NCBI GenBank assembly: GCA_001564065.1
Contig: LKNA01000015.1
Coordinates: 1 to 49,355 of the forward strand
Direction: 5' to 3'
DNA: 49,355 bases
From: Chitinophagaceae bacterium T5-Br10_B2g13
GTDB taxonomy: Bacteria > Bacteroidota > Rhodothermia > Balneolales > Balneolaceae
Part shown: positions 15,777-24,884 of the stretch, piece after piece
How the letters are laid out: every line of letters starts with the position of its first letter
Numbering within the stretch: the first letter of the stretch is position 1
Program-made: the position numbers and the translations under genes
The notes under the pieces: generated by a model
Database searches by the model: none
What the model was told of the DNA's origin: nothing
What the model saw: the letters and a program-made list of their open reading frames with translations, nothing else

Positions 15777-17225
15777 ATGTCAACGATTTCAAACGAGAAG
15801 TACGAAGCAGTTATCGGGCTGGAAGTTCATGCCCAACTATTAACCAACAGTAAAGCATTTGCTGCCGTATCCGCTGAGTACGGATCAGCCCCAAATACAC
15901 AGGTAACGCCTTTATGCCTGGGACATCCGGGTACACTGCCTGTGCTTAATGAAAACCTGGTTCGGTATATTATTAATATGGGATTGGCAACCAATTGTCA
16001 GGTTGCTGAAAAATCAATATTTGCCAGAAAAAATTATTTCTATCCGGATTTACCGAAAGGCTATCAAATTTCACAGTATGACACTCCGATCTGTTTTGAC
16101 GGTCGTATCGATATTGAATTAAATGATTACGATAAAACCATCGGTATTACTCGAATTCATATGGAGGAGGATGCCGGTAAATCCATTCACGATCAGGATC
16201 CATATCATACTCTTGTTGACTTGAACCGGGCCGGTACACCATTAATTGAGATTGTATCCGAACCGGATCTTCGCACACCTCAGGAAGCGTATGCTTACTT
16301 GTCCAAAATCAAACAGATTGTTCAATATCTGGAAATCTGTGACGGTAACATGGAAGAGGGAAGCCTCAGGTGCGATGCCAACGTCTCGATTCGGCCACGT
16401 GGACAGGAAGAGTTAGGTACACGTACTGAACTTAAAAACATGAACTCATTCCGGAATGTAGAGCGTGCAATTGCGTTCGAAATTGAGCGCCAGATTGAGC
16501 TTGTGGAATCCGGTGGAGAAGTGGTACAGCAGACACTGCTTTGGGATTCAAATAAACTGGAAACCCGTAAGATGAGGAGTAAGGAGGAGGCGCATGACTA
16601 CCGCTACTTCCCTGAACCCGATATGCCGCCAGTGGTGGTTACAGACGAACTTTTAGACGATATCCGTGCAGATTTACCGGAGTTACCAAGTGTGCGTTAC
16701 AAAAGGTTTATAGAAGATTTTGATCTTACTGAAGACGCAGCTTACACGCTTACTGAAACCAGGCAACTCGCTGATTTTTATGAAAATACACTGAAAGAAT
16801 TAAATGAGCCAAAAGCTGTGGCCAATATTATTCTTACAGAAGTTTTAAGAGTGTTGAATGAAAAGAGTATTCCAATAAACCAGTTTTCAATTACAGAATC
16901 TAAGTTGGCTAATCTTGTTCAGCTAAAGTTGGACGACAAGATTAATTCATCAGCCATGCAGGAAATATTTAATGAAATGCTCACTTCGGATAAGTCAGCC
17001 GAAGATCTTGCAAAAGAGATGAATTTAATTCAAGTTTCGGACTCTGACTTCATTGATCCGATTATCGATGAGGTAATTGAAAACAATCCCGACGAGGTAG
17101 CTCGTTACAGAGATGGGAAAAAGGCTTTAATTGGGTTTTTTATTGGGCAGGTTATGAAACAGTCGCAGGGTAAGGCTAATCCAAAACAGGTTCGGGAACG
17201 CATATCGGAAAAACTTGAAGAATAG
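15777..17225 (+). CDS. gatB: Aspartyl/glutamyl-tRNA(Asn/Gln) amidotransferase subunit B
   Basis: Subunit B of the GatCAB amidotransferase, which converts Glu-tRNA(Gln) or Asp-tRNA(Asn) to the amide form and binds the misacylated tRNA. The N-terminal cradle shows YEAVIGLEVHAQLLT, FARKNYFYPDLPKGYQISQY, HMEEDAGKSIHD and DLNRAGTPLIEIVSEPDL; the C-terminal ~150 residues are the YqeY-like helical tail. I start at ATG 15777 (482 residues); the 32 upstream codons are not family-like. gatA and gatC are not adjacent. Confidence 0.95.
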   Translation: MSTISNEKYEAVIGLEVHAQLLTNSKAFAAVSAEYGSAPNTQVTPLCLGHPGTLPVLNENLVRYIINMGLATNCQVAEKSIFARKNYFYPDLPKGYQISQYDTPICFDGRIDIELNDYDKTIGITRIHMEEDAGKSIHDQDPYHTLVDLNRAGTPLIEIVSEPDLRTPQEAYAYLSKIKQIVQYLEICDGNMEEGSLRCDANVSIRPRGQEELGTRTELKNMNSFRNVERAIAFEIERQIELVESGGEVVQQTLLWDSNKLETRKMRSKEEAHDYRYFPEPDMPPVVVTDELLDDIRADLPELPSVRYKRFIEDFDLTEDAAYTLTETRQLADFYENTLKELNEPKAVANIILTEVLRVLNEKSIPINQFSITESKLANLVQLKLDDKINSSAMQEIFNEMLTSDKSAEDLAKEMNLIQVSDSDFIDPIIDEVIENNPDEVARYRDGKKALIGFFIGQVMKQSQGKANPKQVRERISEKLEE

Positions 17226-17278
17226 TTACGGCTATTAAATTAAATCTACAGGAAATTAACATCTTCAAATCTATTTTA

Positions 17279-18637
17279 ATGAACTTCAAAGCTGCTTTTA
17301 TTTTTCTCATTGCTGCTGTTGTGATGTTTGGTTGCTCAAGACAAGATTCAGACTTAAAAGAGGCATACATCAGCGGAACAATTACAGTGGATGAATCTCT
17401 GGATAGCTCCGGCGACTATAGCGATATTCAGCTTCTTGTTTCCTACCAGAGAAGTGACGGAGAATCCCGTGACACACTTTTTTATGCAGAAACTGACGTC
17501 GATGGCAATTTTTCCGGAACGGCTAAGTTTGAAAATCGCGATCTCTATCCCGTTGTGGTTTCCAGAAATCAAAATACATTCGGAATTTTAAACATGGTTT
17601 TTGCAGACGGTGATTCTGTTTCAATAACCGCAGAACTTCCAAATGTAAATCAGACTGCTCAAATCAGCTCGAGAGAAAATGATGTCTTTCAGATTTATGA
17701 AAGGGTAGAAAGGAATTTTAATCGTGTAGCCCAGTATATCAATGCGGGTGCGTTTTCAGAAGACAGTGTTTTGATTGAGCTCCAAAACTGGAGTGATCTC
17801 TATTGGGAAGTTTACAACGATCATAAAAATACATTTGCATCAGAGCTGGCCGGGAATATGTCTGTCACACTGCTAAGTGGCTGGAACGACTCGCTGATGG
17901 TTGAAAGAGCTGAATCACTGATAGGTGCTCAAAGCAGGTTACGTTCAAACGGGCGTTCAGTTCTTGTAGACTATTACGCAGAGACTGAGGGGTTGGATAA
18001 AGCACTTTCTTTTTTGAACAGAATCGAAAACCTTTCTGCATCCAGGAATGATGTTATGACCATACAAATGGATAAAATTGAGCTGCTTTACGATAGTTCA
18101 AGAACCACCGAGGCTGCATCGCAGCTTGCCCGGTTTCAGGAGATGTTCCATGATGTGCCATTAGCATTGGAATGGGCGGAGAACATCAGTTATGATATAG
18201 AGTTTTTAGCTCCCGGCTCTTCATTTCCCGACTTTTCGTTTTTAACGATCACCGGTGATTCTATTTCAACTGAAAGTATGTCCGGCAGTCCCTACATTAT
18301 CGAAATTACACGTTTCGACAACCCACTGTATCAGAGACAGTACGATCGAACCGTTGCCATCTATCAAATTTACAGCAATTTTGGACTGGATATCATAACC
18401 GTACCCGTTGCTACTAATCCCGTTATGTTTCAGGCTTTCTTTGAAGAGCGGGATATGCTTTGGAATCTGGTACAGCCAAATTCTTTTGATGCAGAGGAAT
18501 TGATTGAACGTTTTAACATTACAAGAGTGCCCACTCGGTTTTTGGTAAATTCTGACGGGCAAATAATTCGACGCTATATTGGCGAAGAATACCAGGAAGT
18601 AGTTCGAGGACTTCAGAACATCACATCAAGCAACTAA
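17279..18637 (+). CDS. Lipoprotein with thioredoxin-like domain lacking CxxC
   Basis: A 452-residue lipoprotein with lipobox MFGC (Cys19). Residues ~30-125 look like the beta-rich N-terminal domain of DUF4369-type proteins. The middle is helical. Residues ~310-450 have the TlpA/ResA-like order: PGSSFPDFSF, then GSPYIIEITRFDNPLYQRQY, then FNITRVPTRFLVNSDGQIIR with the cis-proline loop. Where a redox CxxC should follow the first strand there are no cysteines at all, so disulfide chemistry is not expected; a binding or scaffold role is inferred. It is encoded between gatB and tpiA on the same strand. Confidence 0.7.
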   Translation: MNFKAAFIFLIAAVVMFGCSRQDSDLKEAYISGTITVDESLDSSGDYSDIQLLVSYQRSDGESRDTLFYAETDVDGNFSGTAKFENRDLYPVVVSRNQNTFGILNMVFADGDSVSITAELPNVNQTAQISSRENDVFQIYERVERNFNRVAQYINAGAFSEDSVLIELQNWSDLYWEVYNDHKNTFASELAGNMSVTLLSGWNDSLMVERAESLIGAQSRLRSNGRSVLVDYYAETEGLDKALSFLNRIENLSASRNDVMTIQMDKIELLYDSSRTTEAASQLARFQEMFHDVPLALEWAENISYDIEFLAPGSSFPDFSFLTITGDSISTESMSGSPYIIEITRFDNPLYQRQYDRTVAIYQIYSNFGLDIITVPVATNPVMFQAFFEERDMLWNLVQPNSFDAEELIERFNITRVPTRFLVNSDGQIIRRYIGEEYQEVVRGLQNITSSN

Positions 18638-18645
18638 AAAATATT

Positions 18646-19416
18646 ATGAGAAAATTACTTGTAGCCGGAAACTGGAAAATGAATGCAGGACCAACAGAAG
18701 CAAAAGTTTTAGCCGATGAGATGGCCGAAATATGGAAAGGCAAGCAGTTCAGCCACGAAGCTTTAATCTGCCCTCCGTATGTATCTCTCCCGTTTGTTGT
18801 AAAAAGCTTCAGAGATTCATTTTTTAAAACCGGTGCTCAGAACGTATACACTGAAGATAATGGAGCCTATACCGGCGAAATTAGCACATCAATGCTTAAA
18901 GAACTTACCTGCGATTATGTGATTTTAGGACATTCTGAACGTCGGGAATATTTTCAGGAAACCGACGAGTTTATTGCCCAAAAAGTATCGAAATCTTTAA
19001 GCGATTCTATAAGACCAATACTCTGCGTCGGTGAAAAACTTGACGAACGAAAAGCGGATAAACAAAAGGAAGTTGTAGAAAAGCAGCTCAATACCGTTCT
19101 GAACCAGGTGGATGAAAAGCATGCCGATGATTTTGTTGTCGCATACGAACCTGTATGGGCAATTGGTACAGGGGAAACCGCATCACCTGAACAGGCACAA
19201 GAGATGCACGCATTTATCCGGTCGCTTATTGCTGATAGCTGGAGTTCAGATGCCGCAGAGAAAGTTCGCATTCTTTATGGCGGAAGCATGAAACCGGCAA
19301 ATGCAGAGGAGCTGCTATCACAAAAAGATGTAGATGGAGGTCTGATTGGAGGTGCCAGTTTAAAAGCAGATAGCTTTAGTGAAATCATGTCGATAGCTGA
19401 GCAAATCGGGAAATAA
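18646..19416 (+). CDS. tpiA: Triosephosphate isomerase
   Basis: A 256-residue TIM-barrel enzyme interconverting dihydroxyacetone phosphate and glyceraldehyde 3-phosphate. Catalytic residues are visible as K11 (GNWKMN), H96 (LGHSERR) and E168 (AYEPVWAIGTG). The phosphate-binding YGGSMKPAN and GLIGGASL loops lie near the C-terminus. The TAA overlaps the purD ATG by one base (TAATG), so translation is probably coupled. Confidence 0.97.
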   Translation: MRKLLVAGNWKMNAGPTEAKVLADEMAEIWKGKQFSHEALICPPYVSLPFVVKSFRDSFFKTGAQNVYTEDNGAYTGEISTSMLKELTCDYVILGHSERREYFQETDEFIAQKVSKSLSDSIRPILCVGEKLDERKADKQKEVVEKQLNTVLNQVDEKHADDFVVAYEPVWAIGTGETASPEQAQEMHAFIRSLIADSWSSDAAEKVRILYGGSMKPANAEELLSQKDVDGGLIGGASLKADSFSEIMSIAEQIGK

Positions 19417-20708
19417 TGGATACCAACTACAACGTTCTTCTTATTGGTGGCGGCGGTCGTGAACATGCAATTGCATGGAAACTGAGTCAATCACCCAATC
19501 TGGGCACCCTCTACATAGCACCCGGTAATCCGGGAACAGCAGAGGCCGGACTCAACATCAAACTTAATACTGATGACTTTGCGGCAGTCTCTGAATTCTG
19601 CCAGGATCACTCAATAGATCTGGTTGTAGTTGGACCAGAAGCACCGCTTGTTAATGGGATAGTAGATTACCTGGAGAAAGAGGGATTTGCTGTATTTGGG
19701 CCCAAAAAATCTGCGGCAATGCTGGAAGGCAGCAAACAGTTTGCCAAAGAGTTTATGGTAAAATATGATGTGCCTACCGCGGATTATGCTGTTTTTTCAT
19801 CCGATGAATTTGACGATGCCCTTAAGTTTGTTCAATCTAAAGAGAGCTACCCAATTGTTTTAAAGGCAGATGGTCTTGCAGCGGGAAAAGGGGTATTTAT
19901 ATGTGATTCAGAAGAGGAGGTTATCAAACGGCTGGATCAACTTAAAAACGATTCGAAACTACAGGATGCCGCCAGTAAACTTGTTGTAGAAGAATTTATG
20001 GAGGGAGAGGAAGCCTCTGCATTTGTCATTGCTGATGGGCATACATCCCACATTCTAAATAATGCTCAAGATCACAAACGAATCGGCGAAGGGGATACCG
20101 GTTTAAATACAGGCGGTATGGGAGCTTATTCACCTGCTCCTCTACTAACAGAGGAGATGCTGGACAGAGTTAAGTATGAAATTATAGAACGAACCATTAC
20201 GGGTATGCAACTGGAGGAATCTGCATATCATGGAATCCTGTATGTTGGCTTGATGATCACAAACGATGGCCCTAAAGTTGTTGAATATAATTGTCGCTTC
20301 GGTGATCCGGAGTGTCAGGCCATTCTTCCGCCTCTCGAAAATGACTTATTAACATTAATGATAGCCACTACGGAACAACGTCTTGACGAAATTTCATTGC
20401 AAATGGACAGTGATTTCAGATGCTGTGTTGTGCTTGCAAGTGACGGTTATCCCGGATCTTATTCAAAAGGAAAAATCATCACCGGTCTTGAATCTGTTGA
20501 TGAAGATTCTCTTGTTTTTCAGGCCGGCACGGCGAAGGATGGAGATAATCTTGTAACATCTGGCGGGCGTGTTCTGAGTGTTGTTGGAAAAGGCCCTACG
20601 CTTAAAAAGGCAATCGACCACGCTTACAAAAATGTTCAAAAATTAAGTTTTGAGGGTTGTTATTACCGAAAAGATATTGGCTATAAAGGCCTTGATCGCA
20701 TTAAATAA
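19416..20708 (+). CDS. purD: Phosphoribosylamine-glycine ligase
   Basis: A 430-residue ATP-grasp enzyme making GAR in purine synthesis. It shows IGGGGREHAIAWKL, IAPGNPGTAE, FGPKKSAAMLEGSKQFAKEF, PIVLKADGLAAGKGVF, GGMGAYSPAP, YHGILYVGLM and NCRFGDPECQ in the family order. Length is normal. It is coupled to tpiA by a one-base overlap. No other pur gene is next to it. A same-frame stretch without stops continues after its TAA (see findings). Confidence 0.96.
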   Translation: MDTNYNVLLIGGGGREHAIAWKLSQSPNLGTLYIAPGNPGTAEAGLNIKLNTDDFAAVSEFCQDHSIDLVVVGPEAPLVNGIVDYLEKEGFAVFGPKKSAAMLEGSKQFAKEFMVKYDVPTADYAVFSSDEFDDALKFVQSKESYPIVLKADGLAAGKGVFICDSEEEVIKRLDQLKNDSKLQDAASKLVVEEFMEGEEASAFVIADGHTSHILNNAQDHKRIGEGDTGLNTGGMGAYSPAPLLTEEMLDRVKYEIIERTITGMQLEESAYHGILYVGLMITNDGPKVVEYNCRFGDPECQAILPPLENDLLTLMIATTEQRLDEISLQMDSDFRCCVVLASDGYPGSYSKGKIITGLESVDEDSLVFQAGTAKDGDNLVTSGGRVLSVVGKGPTLKKAIDHAYKNVQKLSFEGCYYRKDIGYKGLDRIK

Positions 20709-20854
20709 TCATATTGTCGATTTAACCAACGTTTCTTTTTTAACTGGATTATTTGCCAATCCAGCGGTAAGGCAACAAAATTTATCCGTCTGACTGCCGG
20801 GAATTGGCTTTTCTTTAATAGTGAGCGGCTTGTCTTAAGAGTTGGTGACAACAT

Positions 20855-20880
20855 AAGTAGGAATGTGCACCCTACTTTTT
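20855..20880 (+). terminator. Possible terminator after purD
   Basis: AAGTAGG at 20855-20861 pairs perfectly with CCTACTT at 20871-20877 around a nine-base loop, and the T-run continues to 20880. It is short and lies about 147 bases after the purD stop. Confidence 0.4.
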
Positions 20881-20949
20881 CATTTCACGGTGAAATTACC
20901 CTGGATAGCCGCTGTTTAAAGTTACCGGAAACCATATTAGTACTGACTG

Positions 20950-21948
20950 ATGAGTCGACCACTTCAACAGCTTATTTTTGACTCTACTGTCCCTTTTTCT
21001 GAAAAAGCATCAGAAGTCTTTAATTATCAAAGAACACATTGTAAAATCTATTCCAGATTTACGGATGTGTTTGGTTTGAGAAAAAAGGATACTAATCAGA
21101 TTCCCATTGAGGACATACCACTCATACCTATACGTGTATTTAAAGAAGCTGAAATGAAAAGCTACACAGGCTCTGCAGATCTACTTTTCAAAAGCAGCGG
21201 AACCGGTAACATGAATCGAAGCCAGCATTTTGTAAAAGATCGCACAATATATGTAGAAGCTATAGAAAAGGAGTTCTATCGCCATTTTCCCAAAGAGAAT
21301 ACGTCTATTTTATGTTATACACCCGGTTATGCAGAGAATCCACACTCATCATTAATTTGGATGTTAAACCATCTTGTTGAGCAGGACCCATCCGGTCTGA
21401 GTCAGTTCATTCCTTTACAACAGCCATTTAGAAAAAAGAACATTCAGAATCTGATAGAATCAGAGCGAAAAATTGTTCTTTTTGGTGCGGCTTTCGGGTT
21501 GATGGACTTGATTGAGCTAAAATCTGATCCACTCCCGGACACTGCAGAAATTGTAGAAACGGGAGGGATGAAAACTCATCGAAGAGAGATAACAAAATCG
21601 GAACTGCGTGACAAACTTTCCGATGGATTTCAGATTGGAAAAGACAAAATTCATTCAGAATATGGAATGTGTGAACTCCTAACCCAGTGCTACGCCATAG
21701 GCGGTGAATGGTATAAGCCACCGGAATGGTTTAAAGTTGCTGTTCGTAATGCAGAAGATCCTACAAAAATTTGCAAACCTTATGAGCAGGGGAAATTGGG
21801 AATTATTGATCTGGCTAACCTCTATTCCTGTTCGTTCATACTAACCGACGACATGGGTATCATGGACGAAGATGGCCGTTTCAAAGTACTTGGCCGTTGG
21901 AATAAGGCTGAGATGAGAGGCTGCAATTTTCTAATCGACAGGGAGTAA
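20950..21948 (+). CDS. LuxE-like acyl-protein synthetase
   Basis: A 332-residue member of the LuxE/acyl-protein synthetase branch of the AMP-forming family. SADLLFKSSGTGNMNRSQHF at about residues 75-94 holds the ATP-binding SSGTG loop. IHSEYGMCELLTQCY is the YG-x-x-E adenylate motif. ILTDDMGIMDEDGRFKVLGRW is the hinge aspartate/GR region. LuxE activates a fatty acid and passes the acyl group to LuxC; the acyl substrate here is unknown. The LuxC-like gene follows after six bases. Confidence 0.78.
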   Translation: MSRPLQQLIFDSTVPFSEKASEVFNYQRTHCKIYSRFTDVFGLRKKDTNQIPIEDIPLIPIRVFKEAEMKSYTGSADLLFKSSGTGNMNRSQHFVKDRTIYVEAIEKEFYRHFPKENTSILCYTPGYAENPHSSLIWMLNHLVEQDPSGLSQFIPLQQPFRKKNIQNLIESERKIVLFGAAFGLMDLIELKSDPLPDTAEIVETGGMKTHRREITKSELRDKLSDGFQIGKDKIHSEYGMCELLTQCYAIGGEWYKPPEWFKVAVRNAEDPTKICKPYEQGKLGIIDLANLYSCSFILTDDMGIMDEDGRFKVLGRWNKAEMRGCNFLIDRE

Positions 21949-21954
21949 ATATCG

Positions 21955-23034
21955 ATGGATTACCAAAATCATATTAAAAGAGTTTACAAAGCCATTGATG
22001 CATGGCTGCAGCCTGATAACGCTTCATTAAAAAAAGCTATCGACCGAACAGTTGATGATAACCTCTTTTCACTCGAGGATATAAAACATCAGGTACGACA
22101 TTTAAAAAAATCTCTTACGGAATCAAATCTTCAAAAATGGGCAGAGTACTCAAAACTCAATGAAGTCCATATAGAAGAGAAGAATATTCTATGTCTGCAT
22201 GCCGGTAATCTGCCGCTGGTTGGATTGCAGGATTTATTGGCAGTTACACTTACCGGAGCAACTTATTTCGGAAAACTCTCCAAAAAAGACCCGTACCTGA
22301 TTCCAACTCTCATTGAAAAATTAGATGAGATGAATGTTGCCGGAAACAGGAAATACTCTACATCGTTGATTGATTTTGACGGTCACCCCGCAGATTCAGT
22401 TATTTTTGCCGGGTCAGAAGATTCTGTTGCTCCGGTTGTTTCAAGTCTGGAGATTCTTGGTATTGCAGACGAATCAACACCGAGGCTGATGAGAACGGCT
22501 CATTTTTCGATCGCTTACATACAGGATCATTCTAAAAAGACAATGGAAGATCTCACAGAGGCTGTTTTCAGGTATGGTGGCACGGGCTGCAGATCAGTAG
22601 CGATTGTTGTTGCACCTTATAGTTTAAATAGTCAGAAATGTCACTTTACTGATTATGTAGAAGCTTTTTGGCTTAATAATCCACATCACCAAAAACCTTC
22701 AAATTCACTTTTTTACCGATTTGCCACCAATAAAGCTGTAGAAATTGAACAGGCGTGGCTGAATGATTTTTTGATCGAAGAGAAATTATCCGAACCTACC
22801 GATAAATTTGTATTACAGTGGATTAAAGGAGACAGAGAGACGCTTAAGGATATCGTCGAAACGTATAGAGTTGGCCTGCAAACTGTTTACACAACCGATA
22901 AAGAGAAAGAGATAGCCTTGAATAAAGAATTAAATATAGAAACAGACCAACTGTCTAAGGCACAAACTCCTGATATATGGTGGAAACCTGACGGGATAGA
23001 CACGATTTTATGGCTTCAGCGTGAACTTGGCTGA
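21955..23034 (+). CDS. LuxC-like acyl-CoA/acyl-protein reductase
   Basis: A 359-residue aldehyde-dehydrogenase-fold protein similar to LuxC fatty acyl reductase. RYGGTGCRSVAIVV places the catalytic cysteine at residue 212. ILCLHAGNLPLVGLQDLLAV and TLTGATYFGKLSKKDPYLIP are the Rossmann/cofactor segments typical of this branch. It would reduce an acyl thioester to aldehyde with NADPH. It is directly downstream of the LuxE-like gene, a pair I know from other Bacteroidota without luciferase genes. No luxAB here, so light production is not implied. Confidence 0.78.
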   Translation: MDYQNHIKRVYKAIDAWLQPDNASLKKAIDRTVDDNLFSLEDIKHQVRHLKKSLTESNLQKWAEYSKLNEVHIEEKNILCLHAGNLPLVGLQDLLAVTLTGATYFGKLSKKDPYLIPTLIEKLDEMNVAGNRKYSTSLIDFDGHPADSVIFAGSEDSVAPVVSSLEILGIADESTPRLMRTAHFSIAYIQDHSKKTMEDLTEAVFRYGGTGCRSVAIVVAPYSLNSQKCHFTDYVEAFWLNNPHHQKPSNSLFYRFATNKAVEIEQAWLNDFLIEEKLSEPTDKFVLQWIKGDRETLKDIVETYRVGLQTVYTTDKEKEIALNKELNIETDQLSKAQTPDIWWKPDGIDTILWLQRELG

Positions 23035-23122
23035 CCTGAATTATGCCTAAAATTTAAATCTCTTTTTCATACCTTACATTGTAAATCAACCAATTCATCA
23101 ACTCAAAAACCAGAGTTAACTT

Positions 23123-24175
23123 TTGGCTAAAAAAAGCAGTATTGATCTCTTTAAAGAAGCCTTTCGCGAAATAAAGGGACAGAAAAATGTAAAGTCTGTC
23201 TACTACCTTTACGGTGAAGAGGATTTTTTTAAAGACATGCTGCAGGATGAGATTGAAAAGTTTGTCCCTGATGATCAGAAGGATTTTAATTTTGACCTGA
23301 TTTACGGTTCTGAATCTGATCCGGCAAAAGTGTTAAGTATTGCCCGCAGCTACCCAATGATGGCCGAACGAAGGGTGGTGATTGTAAGAGATTTTATCAA
23401 ACTGGGAGAAAAAATAGAGGATGGTTCTCTGAACCAATTTATCCCTTATTTAAAGCAGCCAAATCCCACTTGTGTACTCTGCCTTATAGATAAAAAATTT
23501 CCGGATAAACGAACAGGGCTCGGTAAGGAACTAAATAGCAGCAACAACGTATCACAGTATAAGTTTGAAGAAGTACCGGATTATCAGTTGCCCGACTGGA
23601 TATCCGACTGGACTAAAAATATTCACAAGAGAGATATACACCCAGCTGCCGCACAACTTTTGGCCCAAATGGCCGGCCCGGATTTAAAGCTACTGTCCAC
23701 TGAATTGGAAAAAGTGTGTACTTTTGTGGACACTAATGAACGGATAGAAATTGACCACATAAAAAAAATTTCCGGGTCATATCGCGATTATAACGTCGTA
23801 GAGCTAAAAAAAGCGGTGGTTAACCGAAATCTGCATCAGGCTCTTGGCATATCGGAACAGATGTTGCAACAGAATAACTACAGCGTTGGAGAAGTAATTA
23901 AGACGTTGGGGTTCTTTTACATTGTGTTTTGCAATATCTGGCAAATATGCAGGCTAACTGAAAAAGGTCTTACAAAAGATCAGGTTCAATCCGAACTGGG
24001 AATTAAAAGTAATTACATCTTTAATGCTCAGTGGCGGGAAGCCTCGCAATTCAGGCTGGCAGAGATGCCCCGGATATTTGAAGCCTTGCTCGATGCAGAT
24101 CGGGCAGCAAAAGGCTTCGGCACATTGGATACCTCATCGATATTTCTCCTTCTGCTTAAGCGCATCATCGGCTAA
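23123..24175 (+). CDS. holA: DNA polymerase III delta subunit
   Basis: The clamp-loader delta subunit, which opens the beta sliding clamp. The N-terminal domain has VYYLYGEEDFFKDMLQDEI, FDLIYGSESD and SYPMMAERRVVIVRDF, in the family order. AAQLLAQMAGPDLKLLSTELEKV and the C-terminal collar helices follow. The start is TTG at 23123 (TTG GCT AAA AAA), since no ATG precedes MAKKSS-type sequence. The 88-bp gap upstream should contain its promoter, since the preceding luxC-like gene ends there. Confidence 0.9.
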   Translation: MAKKSSIDLFKEAFREIKGQKNVKSVYYLYGEEDFFKDMLQDEIEKFVPDDQKDFNFDLIYGSESDPAKVLSIARSYPMMAERRVVIVRDFIKLGEKIEDGSLNQFIPYLKQPNPTCVLCLIDKKFPDKRTGLGKELNSSNNVSQYKFEEVPDYQLPDWISDWTKNIHKRDIHPAAAQLLAQMAGPDLKLLSTELEKVCTFVDTNERIEIDHIKKISGSYRDYNVVELKKAVVNRNLHQALGISEQMLQQNNYSVGEVIKTLGFFYIVFCNIWQICRLTEKGLTKDQVQSELGIKSNYIFNAQWREASQFRLAEMPRIFEALLDADRAAKGFGTLDTSSIFLLLLKRIIG

Positions 24176-24226
24176 ATGTATTAGCCCGGTGTTGCGGTAA
24201 ACAAGCAACTAAAAAGGGGTAATACA

Positions 24227-24835
24227 ATGAAAGCTTCTAAAGTATCCGATTTAAGACAAATGTCAGACGAAGATGTAATGGAACAACTACAAGCAGGCGT
24301 AGTTCAGGCGTTCGACATCATCGTTCAGCGATACAAAGACAGACTTCATAACTTTTTGTATCGGTACACACATAATCACGAAGACTGCGAAGATCTGGTA
24401 CAAGAAACCTTTTTGCGAGTTTACCGCAGCCGTCATTCATATGAGAGAGTTGCGAAACTCTCTACCTGGATGTACACTATTGCGCTGAACCTTGCCAAAA
24501 GCATGTACAAGAAAAAGCAGCGAATGAGCTTAATTTCTATCCATGCTGACGATTCAGATCCTGACGATCGTGAAATGCAGATTGAAGATACCGTTATTTT
24601 GCAGGACGAAGAGCTTCACCTTAAATTAAGCGTTAAGGAGCTTGAAAGAGCCCTTCAGGAACTAAATGATGATTTCCGCGAGGCGGTTATATTGCGAGAT
24701 ATTCAGCAATTGACTTACGAAGAAATTGCAGAAATTACCGATACAGCCATGGGCACAGTTAAATCCAGAATTAACCGTGGCCGGCAACAACTGCAGGAAA
24801 TTATCGGCAGTTATGTTAACTCGGAAACAATTTAA
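24227..24835 (+). CDS. ECF (sigma-70 family) RNA polymerase sigma factor
   Basis: A 202-residue sigma factor. Region 2 spans about 28-95 (FDIIVQRYKDRLHNFLYRYT, HEDCEDLVQETFLRVYRS and KLSTWMYTIALNLAKS). Region 4 spans about 135-190, with LNDDFREAVILRDIQQLTYE, EIAEITDTAMGTVKSRINRG as the helix-turn-helix. It directs RNA polymerase to a regulon that cannot be named here. A GGGG-containing Shine-Dalgarno-like stretch lies about eight bases before the ATG. It is followed by a strong hairpin and a small gene that may encode its anti-sigma. Confidence 0.93.
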   Translation: MKASKVSDLRQMSDEDVMEQLQAGVVQAFDIIVQRYKDRLHNFLYRYTHNHEDCEDLVQETFLRVYRSRHSYERVAKLSTWMYTIALNLAKSMYKKKQRMSLISIHADDSDPDDREMQIEDTVILQDEELHLKLSVKELERALQELNDDFREAVILRDIQQLTYEEIAEITDTAMGTVKSRINRGRQQLQEIIGSYVNSETI

Positions 24836-24845
24836 TTAAATGAGA

Positions 24846-24880
24846 GTATGAATTTCTGAACGCCAAACAGAAATTCATAC
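24846..24880. repeat. Perfect 13-bp inverted repeat between sigma and downstream gene
   Basis: GTATGAATTTCTG (24846-24858) pairs with CAGAAATTCATAC (24868-24880) around AACGCCAAA. It ends four bases before the ATG of the next ORF and has no following T-run, so it is not an ordinary terminator. As RNA it would fold over the initiation region; as DNA it could bind a dimeric regulator. Confidence 0.85.
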
Positions 24881-24884
24881 ACTT

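Noticed and set aside
20950..23034. Bioluminescence operon
   Set aside because: Only LuxE- and LuxC-like genes are present; no luciferase luxA/luxB is in the window.
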